From: Flavobacterium sp. N3904
GTDB taxonomy: Bacteria > Bacteroidota > Bacteroidia > Flavobacteriales > Flavobacteriaceae
Direction of reading: 5' to 3'
DNA length: 64,000 bases
Assembly (NCBI RefSeq): GCF_025947305.1
Contig: NZ_CP110009.1
Span: 1,839,501 to 1,903,500, forward strand
Below are positions 53,033-63,919 of the stretch, one piece after another (the stretch's first letter is position 1; each line of letters opens with the position of its first letter). The translations under genes were made by a program, and so were the position numbers. The notes beneath the pieces are model-generated. The model worked only from the letters and a program-made list of their open reading frames with translations, did not search any database and was not told the DNA's origin.

Positions 53033-55189
53033 ATGGCTAGAGATCTTAAATATACAAGAAATATAGGAATTGCTGCTCACATTGATGCTGGTAAAACAAC
53101 AACAACTGAGCGTATATTATTCTATACTGGAAAATCACACAAAATTGGTGAAGTACACGATGGTGCTGCAACAATGGACTGGATGGCACAAGAGCAAGAA
53201 AGAGGTATTACAATTACTTCTGCTGCTACTACTTGTGAATGGAATTTTCCAACTACACAAGGTAAAATTTTACCTGAAACATTACCTTATCACTTTAATA
53301 TTATCGATACCCCGGGACACGTTGACTTTACAGTTGAAGTAAACCGTTCTTTGCGTGTACTTGATGGTTTGGTTTTCTTATTTAGTGCGGTTGATGGTGT
53401 TGAGCCACAATCAGAAACTAACTGGAGATTAGCAGATCAATACAGAGTACCACGTATTGGATTTGTTAATAAAATGGATAGACAAGGATCTAACTTTTTG
53501 ATGGTATGTCAACAAGTAAGAGATATGTTGAAATCAAATGCTGTTGCAATCACTTTGCCAATTGGTGAGGAAAATGATTTCAAAGGTGTTGTGGATTTGG
53601 TTAAAAATCAAGCTATAGTATGGCATGAAGAAGGTTTAGGAGCAACTTATGATATTGTGCCTATTCCAGAAGATATGCTTGAAGAAGTTAAAGAATACAG
53701 ATCGATTCTTATTGAAGCAGTAGCTGATTATGATGAGACTTTGCTTGAAAAATTCATGGAAGATGAAAGCTCTATTACAGAGGAAGAAATCAACATTGCA
53801 TTAAGAGCAGCTGTAATGGATATGGCTATCATTCCTATGATTGCTGGTTCTTCTTTCAAAAATAAAGGAGTTCAATTCATGTTAGATGCAGTATGTAAAT
53901 ATTTGCCATCTCCAATGGATAAAGAAGGTATTACGGGGATTCATCCTGATGATGCTGAATTATTAGAAGAAGATCAAACTAAAATATTGCGTAAGCCAGA
54001 TGTTAAAGAGCCATTCGCTGCTTTAGCTTTTAAAATTGCTACTGACCCATTCGTAGGTCGTTTAGCTTTCTTCCGTGCTTACTCAGGACGTTTAGATGCT
54101 GGTTCTTATGTTTTGAACACTCGTTCAGGAAACAAAGAAAGAATTTCTCGTATCTACCAAATGCACGCAAACAAACAAAACCCAATCGAATATATCGAAG
54201 CAGGTGATATTGGAGCAGCAGTTGGTTTTAAAGATATTAAAACTGGAGATACATTGTGTGATGAAAAACACCCAATTATTCTTGAGTCAATGAAATTTCC
54301 TGCACCGGTAATTGGTATCGCAATTGAGCCTAAAACTAAAGCTGACGTAGATAAAATGGGTATGGCTTTGGCTAAATTAGCTGAAGAAGATCCAACATTT
54401 ACTGTGAGAACAGATGAGGCTTCAGGTCAGACTATTATTTCTGGTATGGGTGAGCTTCACTTGGATATCTTGGTAGATAGAATGAGACGTGAATTCAAAG
54501 TTGAAGTGAACCAAGGTGAGCCTCAAGTTGAATACAAAGAAGCTTTTACAAAATCTGCTCAACACAGAGAAACGTACAAAAAACAATCTGGAGGTCGTGG
54601 TAAATTCGGTGATATCGTATTTAAGTTAGAGCCTGCTGATGAAGTTGACGGTAAAGCTGCTGTAGGTTTACAGTTTATTAATGCTGTAAAAGGTGGTAAC
54701 GTTCCTAAAGAATATATTCCATCTGTAGAAAAAGGTTTCCGTGAAGCTATGAAAACTGGTCCTTTAGCGGGTTACCAAGTAGATAGTTTGAAAGTAACTT
54801 TATTAGACGGATCTTTCCATCCTGTGGATTCTGATGCACTTTCTTTTGAACTTGCGGCAAGAATGGGTTATAGAGAGGTTGCTAAAGCAGCTGGTGCTGT
54901 TATTTTAGAGCCAATCATGAAAATGGAAGTTATTACACCAGAAGAAAACATGGGAGATATCGTAGGTGATATTAACCGTCGTAGAGGTCAGGTGAATGAC
55001 ATGGGAGATAGAGCTGGTGCAAAAACCATTAAAGCAGATGTGCCATTATCAGAAATGTTTGGATATGTAACAACATTAAGAACATTGTCTTCAGGTAGAG
55101 CGACATCAACAATGGAATTTTCACACTACGCTGAAACACCTTCTAATATTTCAGAAGCAGTTATCAAAAAAGCAAAAGGAAACGCATAA
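53033..55189 (+). CDS. fusA: Elongation factor G
   Basis: EF-G is the translocation GTPase. Motifs: G1 [10 protein letters not shown]2 RGITITSA, G3 DTPGHVDF, G4 NKMD. The later domains include [13 protein letters not shown] and the C-terminal [14 protein letters not shown]. The 718-residue length is normal. Unlike E. coli, no tuf gene follows; rpsJ begins 11 bases after the stop. Confidence 0.98.
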   Translation: MARDLKYTRNIGIAAHIDAGKTTTTERILFYTGKSHKIGEVHDGAATMDWMAQEQERGITITSAATTCEWNFPTTQGKILPETLPYHFNIIDTPGHVDFTVEVNRSLRVLDGLVFLFSAVDGVEPQSETNWRLADQYRVPRIGFVNKMDRQGSNFLMVCQQVRDMLKSNAVAITLPIGEENDFKGVVDLVKNQAIVWHEEGLGATYDIVPIPEDMLEEVKEYRSILIEAVADYDETLLEKFMEDESSITEEEINIALRAAVMDMAIIPMIAGSSFKNKGVQFMLDAVCKYLPSPMDKEGITGIHPDDAELLEEDQTKILRKPDVKEPFAALAFKIATDPFVGRLAFFRAYSGRLDAGSYVLNTRSGNKERISRIYQMHANKQNPIEYIEAGDIGAAVGFKDIKTGDTLCDEKHPIILESMKFPAPVIGIAIEPKTKADVDKMGMALAKLAEEDPTFTVRTDEASGQTIISGMGELHLDILVDRMRREFKVEVNQGEPQVEYKEAFTKSAQHRETYKKQSGGRGKFGDIVFKLEPADEVDGKAAVGLQFINAVKGGNVPKEYIPSVEKGFREAMKTGPLAGYQVDSLKVTLLDGSFHPVDSDALSFELAARMGYREVAKAAGAVILEPIMKMEVITPEENMGDIVGDINRRRGQVNDMGDRAGAKTIKADVPLSEMFGYVTTLRTLSSGRATSTMEFSHYAETPSNISEAVIKKAKGNA

Positions 55190-55200
55190 TCTTTAAGAAA

Positions 55201-55506
55201 ATGAGTCAAAAAATCAGAATAAAATTAAAATCTTACGATCACATGTTGGTAGACAAGTCTGCTGAAAAGATTGTAAAAACGGTAAAAAGTACCGGTGCAG
55301 TTGTTACAGGACCAATTCCATTACCAACACACAAAAAACTTTTTACAGTTCTACGTTCTCCACACGTTAACAAAAAAGCGAGAGAACAATTTGAAGTAAT
55401 GTCATACAAGAGATTGATTGATATTTATTCATCTTCATCTAAAACTATTGATGCTTTAATGAAACTTGAATTGCCAAGTGGAGTTGAAGTTGAAATCAAA
55501 GTTTAA
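55201..55506 (+). CDS. rpsJ: 30S ribosomal protein S10
   Basis: The 101-residue protein has [14 protein letters not shown] at the N-terminus and [30 protein letters not shown] in the centre, the classic S10 signature. In E. coli it opens the S10 operon; here it is 11 bases after fusA and separated from rplC by 154 bases with a promoter, so it appears to be last in the str unit. Confidence 0.97.
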   Translation: MSQKIRIKLKSYDHMLVDKSAEKIVKTVKSTGAVVTGPIPLPTHKKLFTVLRSPHVNKKAREQFEVMSYKRLIDIYSSSSKTIDALMKLELPSGVEVEIKV

Positions 55507-55554
55507 GTACTTCAAGAGTAAAAAGGAGCGCTGTTTTTGAGTAAAAAATATTTT

Positions 55555-55586
55555 TTTGGTTTGTATGCAAATAAGTTATACTTTTG
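55555..55586 (+). promoter_or_regulatory. Promoter before rplC
   Basis: TTTG (55555-55558), 20 bases, TACTTTTG (55579-55586) matches the Bacteroidetes promoter. It would start a transcript with a leader of about 70 bases before rplC, carrying TTAATAATTAATAATTAAT next to the ATG. Confidence 0.7.
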
Positions 55587-55660
55587 CACCCACTAAAAAA
55601 ATAGGATTTGCTTAAAAGCTGCGTTCTATATTTATATTTAATAATTAATAATTAATATTT

Positions 55661-56278
55661 ATGTCTGGGTTAATTGGTAGAAAAATCGGCATGACTAGTA
55701 TTTTCGACGAAAACGGGAAGAATATTCCTTGTACAGTAATTGAAGCTGGTCCATGTGTTGTTACCCAAGTCAGAACCAAAGGTGTTGACGGGTATGAAGC
55801 GTTGCAACTTGGTTTCGATGACAAAAACGAGAAACATTCCACAAAAGCGGCTTTAGGTCACTTTAAAAAAGCGGGAACTGTAGCTAAGAAAAAAGTCGTT
55901 GAATTCCAAGATTTCGCAACAGAACAAAAATTAGGAGATCTTATTGATGTTTCTATTTTTGCTGAAGGAGAATTTGTAGATGTACAAGGTGTATCTAAAG
56001 GTAAAGGTTTTCAAGGGGTTGTAAAACGTCACGGTTTTGGTGGTGTTGGTCAAGCAACTCACGGTCAACACAACCGTTTAAGAGCGCCAGGTTCTGTAGG
56101 AGCTTCTTCTTATCCATCTAGAGTATTCAAAGGAATGCGTATGGCTGGAAGAATGGGAGGAGATAATGTAAAAGTTCAAAACCTTAGAGTTTTAAAAGTA
56201 GTGGCTGAAAAGAACCTACTTGTTATAAAAGGATGTGTTCCTGGATGTAACAACTCTTATGTAATCATTCAGAAGTAA
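55661..56278 (+). CDS. rplC: 50S ribosomal protein L3
   Basis: The 205-residue protein has the [14 protein letters not shown] start, and [29 protein letters not shown] in the loop near the peptidyl-transferase centre. The Gln that PrmB methylates in E. coli (GSIGQN) is Ala here (GSVGAS). rplD overlaps the stop by one base (TAATG). Confidence 0.98.
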   Translation: MSGLIGRKIGMTSIFDENGKNIPCTVIEAGPCVVTQVRTKGVDGYEALQLGFDDKNEKHSTKAALGHFKKAGTVAKKKVVEFQDFATEQKLGDLIDVSIFAEGEFVDVQGVSKGKGFQGVVKRHGFGGVGQATHGQHNRLRAPGSVGASSYPSRVFKGMRMAGRMGGDNVKVQNLRVLKVVAEKNLLVIKGCVPGCNNSYVIIQK

Positions 56279-56907
56279 TGGAAGTAAAAGTATTAGATTT
56301 CAACGGAAAAGATACTGGAAGAAAAGTTCAACTTTCTGATTCAGTATATGCAATTGAGCCAAACAATCACGCAGTATATCTTGATGTTAAGCAATATCTT
56401 GCTAATCAAAGACAAGGAACGCACAAAGCTAAAGAAAGAGCTGAAGTAGCGGGAAGTACACGTAAGATTAAAAAACAAAAAGGAACTGGTACTGCTCGTG
56501 CGGGTAGTGCAAAAAACCCTTTGTTTAAAGGTGGTGGAACAGTTTTTGGACCAAGACCAAGAAGTTATTCATTCAAATTGAATAAAAGCTTAAAACGTCT
56601 TGCTAGAAAATCTGCTTTCTCTATTAAAGCAAAAGAGTCAAATATAATTGTACTTGAAGATTTTAATTTTGAAACACCAAACACTAAAAATTTCATTAAT
56701 GTTTTGAAAGCTTTAGAGTTAGAAAACAAAAAATCACTGTTCGTGTTGGGTGATACAAATAAAAATGTATATTTGTCCTCACGTAATTTAAAGGCGGCTA
56801 ATGTTGTAAGTAGTTATGAATTAAGCACTTACGCTATTTTAAATGCTAATAATTTAGTGCTTTTAGAGAGTTCTTTGGAAGTAATTGAAGAAAATTTAAG
56901 TAAATAA
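56278..56907 (+). CDS. rplD: 50S ribosomal protein L4
   Basis: The 209-residue protein has the tunnel loop KKQKGTGTARAGSAKNPLF and GGGTVFGPRPRSY. In E. coli L4 also regulates the S10 operon. Start overlaps rplC by one base, so translation is coupled. Confidence 0.98.
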   Translation: MEVKVLDFNGKDTGRKVQLSDSVYAIEPNNHAVYLDVKQYLANQRQGTHKAKERAEVAGSTRKIKKQKGTGTARAGSAKNPLFKGGGTVFGPRPRSYSFKLNKSLKRLARKSAFSIKAKESNIIVLEDFNFETPNTKNFINVLKALELENKKSLFVLGDTNKNVYLSSRNLKAANVVSSYELSTYAILNANNLVLLESSLEVIEENLSK

Positions 56908-56913
56908 TAGGAT

Positions 56914-57204
56914 ATGAGCATCATAATTAAACCTATAGTAACGGAAAAAGTAACCAAAGAAAGTGAAGTTTTAAACCGTTTTGGATTCGTTGTTAACAAA
57001 AAAGCAAATAAAGTTGAAATTAAGAAAGCTGTTGAAGCTGCTTATGGAGTAACTATTTTGAGTGTTAACACAATGAATGTAAGACCAGACAGAACTACTA
57101 AATACACTAAAAGTGGTTTAATCAGTGGAAAGACAAATGCTATTAAAAAAGCAATTGTACAAGTACAAGAAGGAGAAACAATTGATTTTTACAACAATAT
57201 CTAA
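56914..57204 (+). CDS. rplW: 50S ribosomal protein L23
   Basis: The 96-residue protein begins IIIKPIVTEKVT and has FVVNKKANKVEIKKAVE, the L23 rRNA-binding fold near the tunnel exit that docks SRP and trigger factor. It lies 6 bases after rplD. Confidence 0.97.
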   Translation: MSIIIKPIVTEKVTKESEVLNRFGFVVNKKANKVEIKKAVEAAYGVTILSVNTMNVRPDRTTKYTKSGLISGKTNAIKKAIVQVQEGETIDFYNNI

Positions 57205-57210
57205 GATAAA

Positions 57211-58035
57211 ATGTCAGTAAGAAAATTAAAACCTATTACCCCAGGTCAGCGATTTAGAGTTGTGAATGGTTATGACGCCATTACAACTGATAAGCCGGAA
57301 CGCTCTTTGATAGCGCCGATAAAAAACTCTGGAGGTAGAAATAGTCAAGGAAAGATGACCATGCGTTATACGGGTGGTGGTCACAAGCAGAGATATCGTA
57401 TTATTGATTTCAAACGTACAAAAGAAGGAATTCCAGCTACAGTGAAATCAATCGAATATGATCCAAATCGTACTGCGTTTATCGCATTATTAGCTTACGC
57501 TGATGGTGAGAAAACTTATGTTATTGCTCAAAACGGATTGAAAGTTGGTCAGAAATTAGTTTCTGGACCAGAATCTCAACCAGAAATTGGTAATACATTA
57601 CCTTTAAGTAGAGTTCCACTTGGAACTGTAATTTCTTGTATCGAATTGAGACCAGGACAAGGAGCTGTAATCGCTCGTTCTGCTGGAACATTTGCTCAAT
57701 TGATGGCAAGAGATGGAAAATATGCAACAATTAAAATGCCTTCTGGAGAAACAAGATTAATCTTGTTGACCTGTTCGGCTACAATTGGTGCGGTTTCTAA
57801 TTCAGACCACCAATTAGTTGTATCAGGAAAAGCTGGTAGAACAAGATGGTTAGGAAGAAGACCTAGAACAAGACCTGTTGCAATGAACCCTGTCGATCAC
57901 CCAATGGGTGGTGGTGAAGGACGTTCTTCTGGTGGACATCCACGTTCAAGAAATGGAATACCAGCTAAAGGTTATAGAACTCGTTCTAAGAAAAACCCGA
58001 GTAACAAGTATATCGTAGAACGTAGAAAGAAATAA
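57211..58035 (+). CDS. rplB: 50S ribosomal protein L2
   Basis: The 274-residue protein has [19 protein letters not shown] and the conserved [13 protein letters not shown] segment near the peptidyl-transferase centre. E. coli has DHPHGGGEG, so one His is Met here. It is 6 bases after rplW. Confidence 0.98.
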   Translation: MSVRKLKPITPGQRFRVVNGYDAITTDKPERSLIAPIKNSGGRNSQGKMTMRYTGGGHKQRYRIIDFKRTKEGIPATVKSIEYDPNRTAFIALLAYADGEKTYVIAQNGLKVGQKLVSGPESQPEIGNTLPLSRVPLGTVISCIELRPGQGAVIARSAGTFAQLMARDGKYATIKMPSGETRLILLTCSATIGAVSNSDHQLVVSGKAGRTRWLGRRPRTRPVAMNPVDHPMGGGEGRSSGGHPRSRNGIPAKGYRTRSKKNPSNKYIVERRKK

Positions 58036-58041
58036 TAAGAT

Positions 58042-58320
58042 ATGGCACGTTCATTAAAAAAAGGACCTTTCGTTCATTATAAGTTAGACAAGAAAGTTCA
58101 AGAAAACATTGCAGGTGGAAATAAAGGAGTAGTTAAGACCTGGTCTAGAGCTTCTATGATTACTCCAGACTTTGTTGGACAAACTATCGCAGTTCATAAC
58201 GGTCGTCAATTTGTACCAGTTTACGTAACAGAAAACATGGTAGGTCACAAATTAGGAGAATTTTCACCAACTAGATCTTTTAGAGGTCATGCTGGAGCAA
58301 AAAATAAAGGTAAAAAATAA
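58042..58320 (+). CDS. rpsS: 30S ribosomal protein S19
   Basis: The 92-residue protein begins [15 protein letters not shown] and has [16 protein letters not shown] and [16 protein letters not shown], all typical of S19 at the head of the 30S subunit. It is 6 bases after rplB. Confidence 0.98.
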   Translation: MARSLKKGPFVHYKLDKKVQENIAGGNKGVVKTWSRASMITPDFVGQTIAVHNGRQFVPVYVTENMVGHKLGEFSPTRSFRGHAGAKNKGKK

Positions 58321-58326
58321 GAAGCA

Positions 58327-58740
58327 ATGGGAGTTCGTAAAAGAGAAACAGCAGATGCGAGAAAAGAGGCTAATAAGTCTTTAGCTTTCGCAAAATTGAA
58401 TAACTGCCCTACTTCACCTAGAAAAATGCGCTTAGTAGCGGACTTGGTAAGAGGTCAGAAGGTAGAAAGAGCACTAAACATCTTAAGATTCAGTTCTAAA
58501 GAAGCTTCAAGAAAATTAGAAAAATTGGTTTTATCTGTAATTGCCAACTGGCAAGCAAAAAACCCTGACGCTAATATGGAAGAAGCTGGTTTATTTGTTA
58601 AGGAAATCCGTGTAGATGGTGGAATGATGTTGAAAAGACTTCGTCCAGCTCCACAAGGAAGAGCACACAGAATAAGAAAACGTTCAAATCACGTAACAAT
58701 CGTGTTGGGAGCTATCAATAACACACAAAGCAATTCTTAA
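58327..58740 (+). CDS. rplV: 50S ribosomal protein L22
   Basis: The 137-residue protein has [19 protein letters not shown] and the tunnel beta-hairpin region around [20 protein letters not shown]. It carries the usual positions near the macrolide site. It is 6 bases after rpsS. Confidence 0.97.
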   Translation: MGVRKRETADARKEANKSLAFAKLNNCPTSPRKMRLVADLVRGQKVERALNILRFSSKEASRKLEKLVLSVIANWQAKNPDANMEEAGLFVKEIRVDGGMMLKRLRPAPQGRAHRIRKRSNHVTIVLGAINNTQSNS

Positions 58741-58745
58741 GCAGC

Positions 58746-59501
58746 ATGGGACAAAAGACAAATCCAATTGGAAATAGACTTGGTATCATCAGAGGATGGG
58801 ACTCAAACTGGTATGGTGGAAATGATTACGGCGATAAATTAGCCGAAGATTATAAAATCAGAAAGTATATCCACGCTCGTTTATCAAAAGCTAGTGTATC
58901 GAAAGTAATCATTGAGAGAACTTTAAAACTTGTAACCGTTACTATCACTACTGCTAGACCTGGTATCATTATCGGAAAAGGTGGACAAGAGGTAGACAAG
59001 TTGAAAGAGGAACTTAAAAAAGTTACTGACAAAGAGGTTCAAATCAACATCTTTGAAATTAAAAGACCTGAACTTGACGCGTATCTAGTTGCTACAAGCA
59101 TCTGTCGTCAAATCGAAAGCAGAATTTCTTACAGACGTGCAATCAAAATGGCTATTGCTGCTTCTATGCGTATGAACGCAGAAGGTATCAAAGTTTTGAT
59201 TTCTGGTCGTTTGAATGGTGCAGAGATGGCTCGTTCAGAAGGTTTCAAAGAAGGTAGAATTCCTCTATCAACTTTCAGAGCTGATATTGATTATGCACTT
59301 GCTGAAGCGCATACTACTTATGGTAGAATGGGAATCAAAGTGTGGATCATGAAAGGTGAAGTTTATGGAAAGAGAGATCTTTCTCCACTTGCAGGAATGG
59401 ATAAAAAACAACCTGGTGGTGGTAAAGGTGGCGATGCTCCTAGAGGAGACAGAAAGCCTTTTAATAAAGGTGGAAAACCAGACGCTCGTAAACGAAAGTA
59501 A
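58746..59501 (+). CDS. rpsC: 30S ribosomal protein S3
   Basis: The 251-residue protein has a KH domain with [15 protein letters not shown] (GxxG loop) and the C-terminal [14 protein letters not shown] tail of about 35 residues rich in Gly, Lys and Asp ([16 protein letters not shown]) extends beyond the conserved fold, longer than in E. coli. It is 5 bases after rplV. Confidence 0.98.
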   Translation: MGQKTNPIGNRLGIIRGWDSNWYGGNDYGDKLAEDYKIRKYIHARLSKASVSKVIIERTLKLVTVTITTARPGIIIGKGGQEVDKLKEELKKVTDKEVQINIFEIKRPELDAYLVATSICRQIESRISYRRAIKMAIAASMRMNAEGIKVLISGRLNGAEMARSEGFKEGRIPLSTFRADIDYALAEAHTTYGRMGIKVWIMKGEVYGKRDLSPLAGMDKKQPGGGKGGDAPRGDRKPFNKGGKPDARKRK

Positions 59502-59520
59502 ATTTTTAAACTAAAGAAAA

Positions 59521-59946
59521 ATGTTACAGCCTAAAAGAACAAAATACCGTAAGGTACAAAAAGGTAAAATGAAAGGAAATTCTCAAAGAGGACATGAACT
59601 TTCAAATGGAATGTTTGGTATTAAATCTGTACATGAAGATGGAATGTTCTTAACCTCTCGTCAAATCGAAGCTGCGCGTATTGCTGCAACTCGTTTTATG
59701 AAAAGAGAAGGACAATTATGGATCAAAATATTTCCAGACAAACCTATCACTAAGAAGCCTCTTGAGGTACGTATGGGTAAAGGTAAAGGTGCAGTTGAGT
59801 ATTGGGCTGCCGTTGTTAAACCCGGAAGAATTATGTTTGAAGTTGGAGGAGTTCCTTTATCAGTTGCAAAAGAGGCGTTACGTCTTGCAGCTCAAAAGCT
59901 TCCAGTAAAAACCAAATTCGTAGTTGCTAGAGATTTCGAAGCATAA
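59521..59946 (+). CDS. rplP: 50S ribosomal protein L16
   Basis: The 141-residue protein begins [15 protein letters not shown] and has [24 protein letters not shown], with the Arg (VRMGKG) that is hydroxylated in E. coli. It is 19 bases after rpsC. Confidence 0.98.
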   Translation: MLQPKRTKYRKVQKGKMKGNSQRGHELSNGMFGIKSVHEDGMFLTSRQIEAARIAATRFMKREGQLWIKIFPDKPITKKPLEVRMGKGKGAVEYWAAVVKPGRIMFEVGGVPLSVAKEALRLAAQKLPVKTKFVVARDFEA

Positions 59947-59959
59947 TCTATATTATATT

Positions 59960-60151
59960 ATGAAACAATCAGAAATAAAAGATCTTTCTGCAGCGGAGTT
60001 GCAAGAAAAACTTAGCCAGACTAAGAAGGCATATGCCGACCTAAAAATGGCTCACGCTATTTCACCAATTGAGAACCCACTTCAAATTAGAAGTGTAAGA
60101 AGAACAGTTGCAAGATTAGCTACCGAACTTACTAAAAGAGAATTACAATAA
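59960..60151 (+). CDS. rpmC: 50S ribosomal protein L29
   Basis: The 63-residue helical-pair protein runs MKQSEIKDLSAAELQEKL to TELTKRELQ. The start is the ATG at 59960; the same frame is open upstream inside rplP but those residues are not part of L29. Confidence 0.95.
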   Translation: MKQSEIKDLSAAELQEKLSQTKKAYADLKMAHAISPIENPLQIRSVRRTVARLATELTKRELQ

Positions 60152-60163
60152 TTCTGCTGAAAG

Positions 60164-60424
60164 ATGGAAGAAAAAAGAAATTTAAGAAAAGAAAGAGTTG
60201 GGGTTGTTACTTCAAACAAAATGGATAAATCCATTGTAGTTGCTCAGGTAACAAAAGTAAAACACCCATTATACGGTAAGTTCGTGTTGAAAACAAAGAA
60301 ATTTGTAGCGCATGACGAAACAAACGACTGTAACATAGGAGATACTGTAAGAATTAGCGAAACGCGTCCTTTAAGTAAATCAAAATGTTGGAGATTAGTT
60401 GAAATCCTAGAAAGAGCTAAATAA
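60164..60424 (+). CDS. rpsQ: 30S ribosomal protein S17
   Basis: The 86-residue OB-fold protein has [24 protein letters not shown] and a final [12 protein letters not shown]. It is 12 bases after rpmC. Confidence 0.97.
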   Translation: MEEKRNLRKERVGVVTSNKMDKSIVVAQVTKVKHPLYGKFVLKTKKFVAHDETNDCNIGDTVRISETRPLSKSKCWRLVEILERAK

Positions 60425-60426
60425 TT

Positions 60427-60795
60427 ATGGTACAACAAGAATCAAGACTAAAAGTCGCAGATAACACTGGAGCTAAAGAAGTTTTAACTATCCGTGTTTT
60501 AGGAGGTACCAAAAGAAGGTATGCCTCTGTTGGAGACAAGATTGTAGTTTCTATCAAAGATACAGCGCCTAACGGAAGCGTTAAAAAAGGAGCTGTTTCA
60601 ACTGCAGTTGTTGTACGTACCAAAAAAGAAGTAAGAAGAGCCGATGGTTCTTATATCCGTTTCGATGATAATGCATGTGTTCTTTTGAATGCAGCAGGGG
60701 AAATGAGAGGAACTCGTGTTTTTGGTCCGGTAGCAAGAGAACTTCGTGAAAAACAATTCATGAAAATTGTATCATTAGCACCAGAAGTGCTTTAA
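60427..60795 (+). CDS. rplN: 50S ribosomal protein L14
   Basis: The 122-residue protein begins [18 protein letters not shown] and has the conserved [11 protein letters not shown] and [14 protein letters not shown] segments. It is 2 bases after rpsQ. Confidence 0.98.
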   Translation: MVQQESRLKVADNTGAKEVLTIRVLGGTKRRYASVGDKIVVSIKDTAPNGSVKKGAVSTAVVVRTKKEVRRADGSYIRFDDNACVLLNAAGEMRGTRVFGPVARELREKQFMKIVSLAPEVL

Positions 60796-60806
60796 TTCGT
60801 TTTAAG

Positions 60807-61121
60807 ATGATAAAGCTAAAAATAAAATCAGGAGACATCGTAAGAGTAATTGCTGGAGACCATAAAGGTGCTGAAGGTAAAGTATTACGTGTATACCGTG
60901 AGAAAAACAAAGCAATTGTTGAAGGTGTAAATATGGTTTCAAAACATACGAAACCTAGTGCAAAAAGCCCTCAAGGTGGTATTGTAAAAAAGGAAGCTTC
61001 TATACAAATATCTAATATTTCTCTTATTGATCCTAAAACAAAGGAAACAACTAGAGTAGGTATCAGAGTTGAAGGAGATAAGAAAGTAAGATTTTCAAAA
61101 AAATCTAATCAAGTACTATAG
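60807..61121 (+). CDS. rplX: 50S ribosomal protein L24
   Basis: The 104-residue protein has the KOW motif [20 protein letters not shown] and the loop [18 protein letters not shown]. It is 11 bases after rplN. Confidence 0.97.
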   Translation: MIKLKIKSGDIVRVIAGDHKGAEGKVLRVYREKNKAIVEGVNMVSKHTKPSAKSPQGGIVKKEASIQISNISLIDPKTKETTRVGIRVEGDKKVRFSKKSNQVL

Positions 61122-61123
61122 TA

Positions 61124-61675
61124 ATGGCATATATACCTAGACTAAAAGAAGAATATAAGAGTAGAGTTATCTCTGCTCTTAAAGAAGAATTCGGTTACAC
61201 AAACGTAATGCAAGTTCCTAAATTGGAAAAAATCGTTTTGAGTAAAGGAGTTGGTGCAGCAGTATCTGATAAAAAATTGATTGACTATGCAGTTGATGAA
61301 TTGACAAAGATCACTGGACAAAAAGCAGTATCTACTATTTCAAAGAAAGACGTTGCGTCTTTTAAATTAAGAAAAGGGATGCCTATTGGAGCAAAAGTAA
61401 CTTTGCGTGGTGAAAGAATGTATGAGTTTTTAGATAGACTTATTACTTCAGCATTGCCACGTGTGAGAGACTTCAGTGGTATTAAAGCTACTGGTTTTGA
61501 TGGTAGAGGAAATTATAATTTAGGTGTTTTAGAGCAAATCATTTTCCCTGAAATTGATATTGACAAAGTAAATAAAATATCTGGAATGGACATTTCTTTT
61601 GTAACTACTGCAAAAACAGACAAAGAAGCAAAGTCATTGTTGGCTGAATTAGGTTTACCTTTTAAAAAGAATTAA
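61124..61675 (+). CDS. rplE: 50S ribosomal protein L5
   Basis: The 183-residue 5S rRNA-binding protein has [37 protein letters not shown] and [10 protein letters not shown]. It is 2 bases after rplX. Confidence 0.98.
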   Translation: MAYIPRLKEEYKSRVISALKEEFGYTNVMQVPKLEKIVLSKGVGAAVSDKKLIDYAVDELTKITGQKAVSTISKKDVASFKLRKGMPIGAKVTLRGERMYEFLDRLITSALPRVRDFSGIKATGFDGRGNYNLGVLEQIIFPEIDIDKVNKISGMDISFVTTAKTDKEAKSLLAELGLPFKKN

Positions 61676-61678
61676 GAT

Positions 61679-61948
61679 ATGGCTAAAGAATCAATGAAAG
61701 CCCGTGAGGTTAAAAGAGAAAAAACGGTAGCTAAGTATGCTGAGAAAAGAAAAGCTTTGTTAGAAGCTGGAGATTTCGTAGGTTTGCAAAAATTACCGAA
61801 AAATGCTTCTCCAGTTCGTTTGCACAATCGTTGTAAATTAACAGGTAGACCAAGAGGGTATATGCGTCAATTCGGTATTTCACGTGTTACATTTCGTGAA
61901 ATGGCTAATAATGGACTAATACCAGGTGTTAAAAAAGCATCTTGGTAG
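61679..61948 (+). CDS. rpsN: 30S ribosomal protein S14
   Basis: The 89-residue protein is the long, zinc-independent form: only one Cys ([12 protein letters not shown]), no CxxC pairs, and the standard end [19 protein letters not shown] terminator-like hairpin follows at 61958-61984. Confidence 0.97.
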   Translation: MAKESMKAREVKREKTVAKYAEKRKALLEAGDFVGLQKLPKNASPVRLHNRCKLTGRPRGYMRQFGISRVTFREMANNGLIPGVKKASW

Positions 61949-61957
61949 AAAAATATT

Positions 61958-61984
61958 CAGACGTGAGTAATCACGTCTGTTTTT
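61958..61984 (+). terminator. Terminator-like hairpin inside the ribosomal operon
   Basis: CAGACGTGA-GTAA-TCACGTCTG is a perfect 9-base stem with a GNRA-type tetraloop, followed by five T. It lies 9 bases after the rpsN stop and 68 bases before rpsH. It may reduce or regulate transcription of the downstream genes or protect the upstream mRNA end. Confidence 0.7.
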
Positions 61985-62008
61985 CACATTTATAAACTGG
62001 TTTCAGGT

Positions 62009-62034
62009 TCGATTACGTTTAATCGAAAACCGTT
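62009..62034 (+). promoter_or_regulatory. Possible leader hairpin before rpsH
   Basis: GGTTCGATTA-CGTT-TAATCGAAAACC pairs over 10 bases with two extra A on the right side. It lies between the terminator-like hairpin and rpsH. It could be an RNA regulatory site, for example for S8, which regulates this operon in E. coli; that is a guess. Confidence 0.35.
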
Positions 62035-62051
62035 ACCGCAAATCAATACAT

Positions 62052-62450
62052 ATGTATACAGATCCAATTGCAGATTATTTGACGAGAGTTAGAAACGCTG
62101 TGGCTGCAAACCACAAAGTTGTCGAAATTCCAGCTTCTAATCTAAAAAAAGAAATAACAAAGATCTTATTTGATCAAGGTTATATCTTAAGTTACAAATT
62201 TGAAGACAACGCTGTACAGGGTTCAATCAAAATTGCTTTGAAGTACGATAAAGATACTAAAGAGCCTGTAATAAAAGATATCCAAAGAATTAGTAAACCA
62301 GGTTTACGTAAGTATGCAGGTGCTTCTAAAATACCAAGAATCCTTAACGGATTGGGAATTGCTATTGTTTCAACTTCAAAAGGGTTGATGACAGGTAAAC
62401 AAGCCAAGCAATTAAATGTAGGTGGAGAAGTAATTTGTTACGTATACTAA
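62052..62450 (+). CDS. rpsH: 30S ribosomal protein S8
   Basis: The 132-residue protein has [16 protein letters not shown] at the start and the conserved [28 protein letters not shown] end. It is separated from rpsN by 103 bases, the largest gap in this part of the operon. Confidence 0.98.
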   Translation: MYTDPIADYLTRVRNAVAANHKVVEIPASNLKKEITKILFDQGYILSYKFEDNAVQGSIKIALKYDKDTKEPVIKDIQRISKPGLRKYAGASKIPRILNGLGIAIVSTSKGLMTGKQAKQLNVGGEVICYVY

Positions 62451-62468
62451 TTTTAAAGACTATATAAG

Positions 62469-63011
62469 ATGTCAAGAATAGGTAAAAGCCCAGTAACAAT
62501 ACCAGCTGGAGTAACTGTTTCGGTTGCTGATGGTATTATTACAGTAAAAGGAAAAAATGGTCAACTGACACAGGAGTTTTCGGACGTAACTGTTACAGTT
62601 GAAGGAGATCAAGTTCAAGTAGAAAGATCTTCTGATCACAAAGACCAAAGAGCAAAACATGGTTTGTACAGATCTTTAATCAATAACATGATTATCGGAG
62701 TGTCTGAAGGTTTTACAAAATCTTTGGAATTGGTAGGAGTTGGTTATAGAGCTTCAAATCAAGGTCAAAAATTAGATTTGGCTTTAGGTTTTTCACACAA
62801 TATTATTCTAGAAGTTGCACCAGAGGTAACTCTTGAAACAATATCTGAAAAAGGTAAAAATCCAATTGTAAAATTAACATCATTTGACAAACAACTTTTA
62901 GGTCAAGTTGCGGCAAAAATTAGAGGTTTCCGTAAACCTGAGCCGTACAAAGGAAAAGGTGTTAAATTTGTAGGTGAAGTATTAAGAAGAAAAGCAGGTA
63001 AATCAGCTTAA
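62469..63011 (+). CDS. rplF: 50S ribosomal protein L6
   Basis: The 180-residue protein begins [15 protein letters not shown] and has two L6 repeats, with [14 protein letters not shown] in the middle and [14 protein letters not shown] at the end. It is 18 bases after rpsH. Confidence 0.98.
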   Translation: MSRIGKSPVTIPAGVTVSVADGIITVKGKNGQLTQEFSDVTVTVEGDQVQVERSSDHKDQRAKHGLYRSLINNMIIGVSEGFTKSLELVGVGYRASNQGQKLDLALGFSHNIILEVAPEVTLETISEKGKNPIVKLTSFDKQLLGQVAAKIRGFRKPEPYKGKGVKFVGEVLRRKAGKSA

Positions 63012-63022
63012 AAAATAACATT

Positions 63023-63373
63023 ATGTCATTAACAAAACCTGAAAGAAGACAAAGAATTAGATTCAGAATTAGAAAAACGATCAGTGGTACTGCTACTAAT
63101 CCAAGACTATCTGTTTTTAGAAGTAACAAAGAAATTTACGCTCAATTAATTGATGATGTAAACGGAGTTACTTTATTGGCTGCTTCTTCAAGAGAAAAAG
63201 AAATAGGAAAAGGTACGAACGTAGAAGTTGCAACTGCAGTTGGGAAACTAGTAGCAGAAAAAGCTTTGAAAGCCGGTATAGATGTTGTAACATTCGATAG
63301 AGGAGGTTATTTATATCATGGTCGTATTAAATCATTAGCGGAAGGCGCGAGAGCGGCTGGACTTAAATTCTAA
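63023..63373 (+). CDS. rplR: 50S ribosomal protein L18
   Basis: The 116-residue 5S rRNA-binding protein has [24 protein letters not shown] sequence (here [13 protein letters not shown]) and ends [20 protein letters not shown]. It is 11 bases after rplF. Confidence 0.97.
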   Translation: MSLTKPERRQRIRFRIRKTISGTATNPRLSVFRSNKEIYAQLIDDVNGVTLLAASSREKEIGKGTNVEVATAVGKLVAEKALKAGIDVVTFDRGGYLYHGRIKSLAEGARAAGLKF

Positions 63374-63379
63374 TATAGT

Positions 63380-63907
63380 ATGTCTAATAGTAAATACAAG
63401 AATGTAGAGCTAGTAAAACCAAGTGGTCTTGAACTAAAAGATCGTTTGGTAAGTGTAAATCGTGTTACTAAAGTTACAAAGGGAGGTAGAGCTTTTGGTT
63501 TTTCTGCTATTGTAGTTGTAGGTGATGAAAATGGAGTGGTTGGTCACGGATTAGGAAAATCTAAAGACGTTTCTGAAGCAATTGCGAAAGCAGTAGAAGA
63601 TGCTAAGAAAAATTTAGTAAAAATTCCTTTGAATGGACAATCTGTTCCTCACGAACAAAAAGGTAAATTTGGTGGTGCACGTGTATTCTTAATTCCTGCC
63701 TCTCATGGTACAGGAGTTATTGCTGGTGGAGCTGTTCGTTCAGTTCTTGAATCAGTAGGAATTCATGATGTATTGTCTAAATCACAAGGATCTTCAAATC
63801 CTCACAACGTAGTGAAAGCAACTTTTGATGCTTTATTACAAATGAGAAGTGCTTATACTGTTGCAAAACAAAGAGGCGTTTCTTTAGAAAAAGTTTTTAA
63901 AGGTTAA
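63380..63907 (+). CDS. rpsE: 30S ribosomal protein S5
   Basis: The 175-residue protein has the S5 dsRBD-like N-terminal half ([24 protein letters not shown]) and the C-terminal [19 protein letters not shown]. It is 6 bases after rplR. Confidence 0.98.
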   Translation: MSNSKYKNVELVKPSGLELKDRLVSVNRVTKVTKGGRAFGFSAIVVVGDENGVVGHGLGKSKDVSEAIAKAVEDAKKNLVKIPLNGQSVPHEQKGKFGGARVFLIPASHGTGVIAGGAVRSVLESVGIHDVLSKSQGSSNPHNVVKATFDALLQMRSAYTVAKQRGVSLEKVFKG

Positions 63908-63919
63908 TTCAAGGAAATT

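Noticed and set aside
55190..55200. Missing tuf gene between fusA and rpsJ as an anomaly
   Set aside because: The absence is usual in Bacteroidetes, where tuf lies elsewhere.
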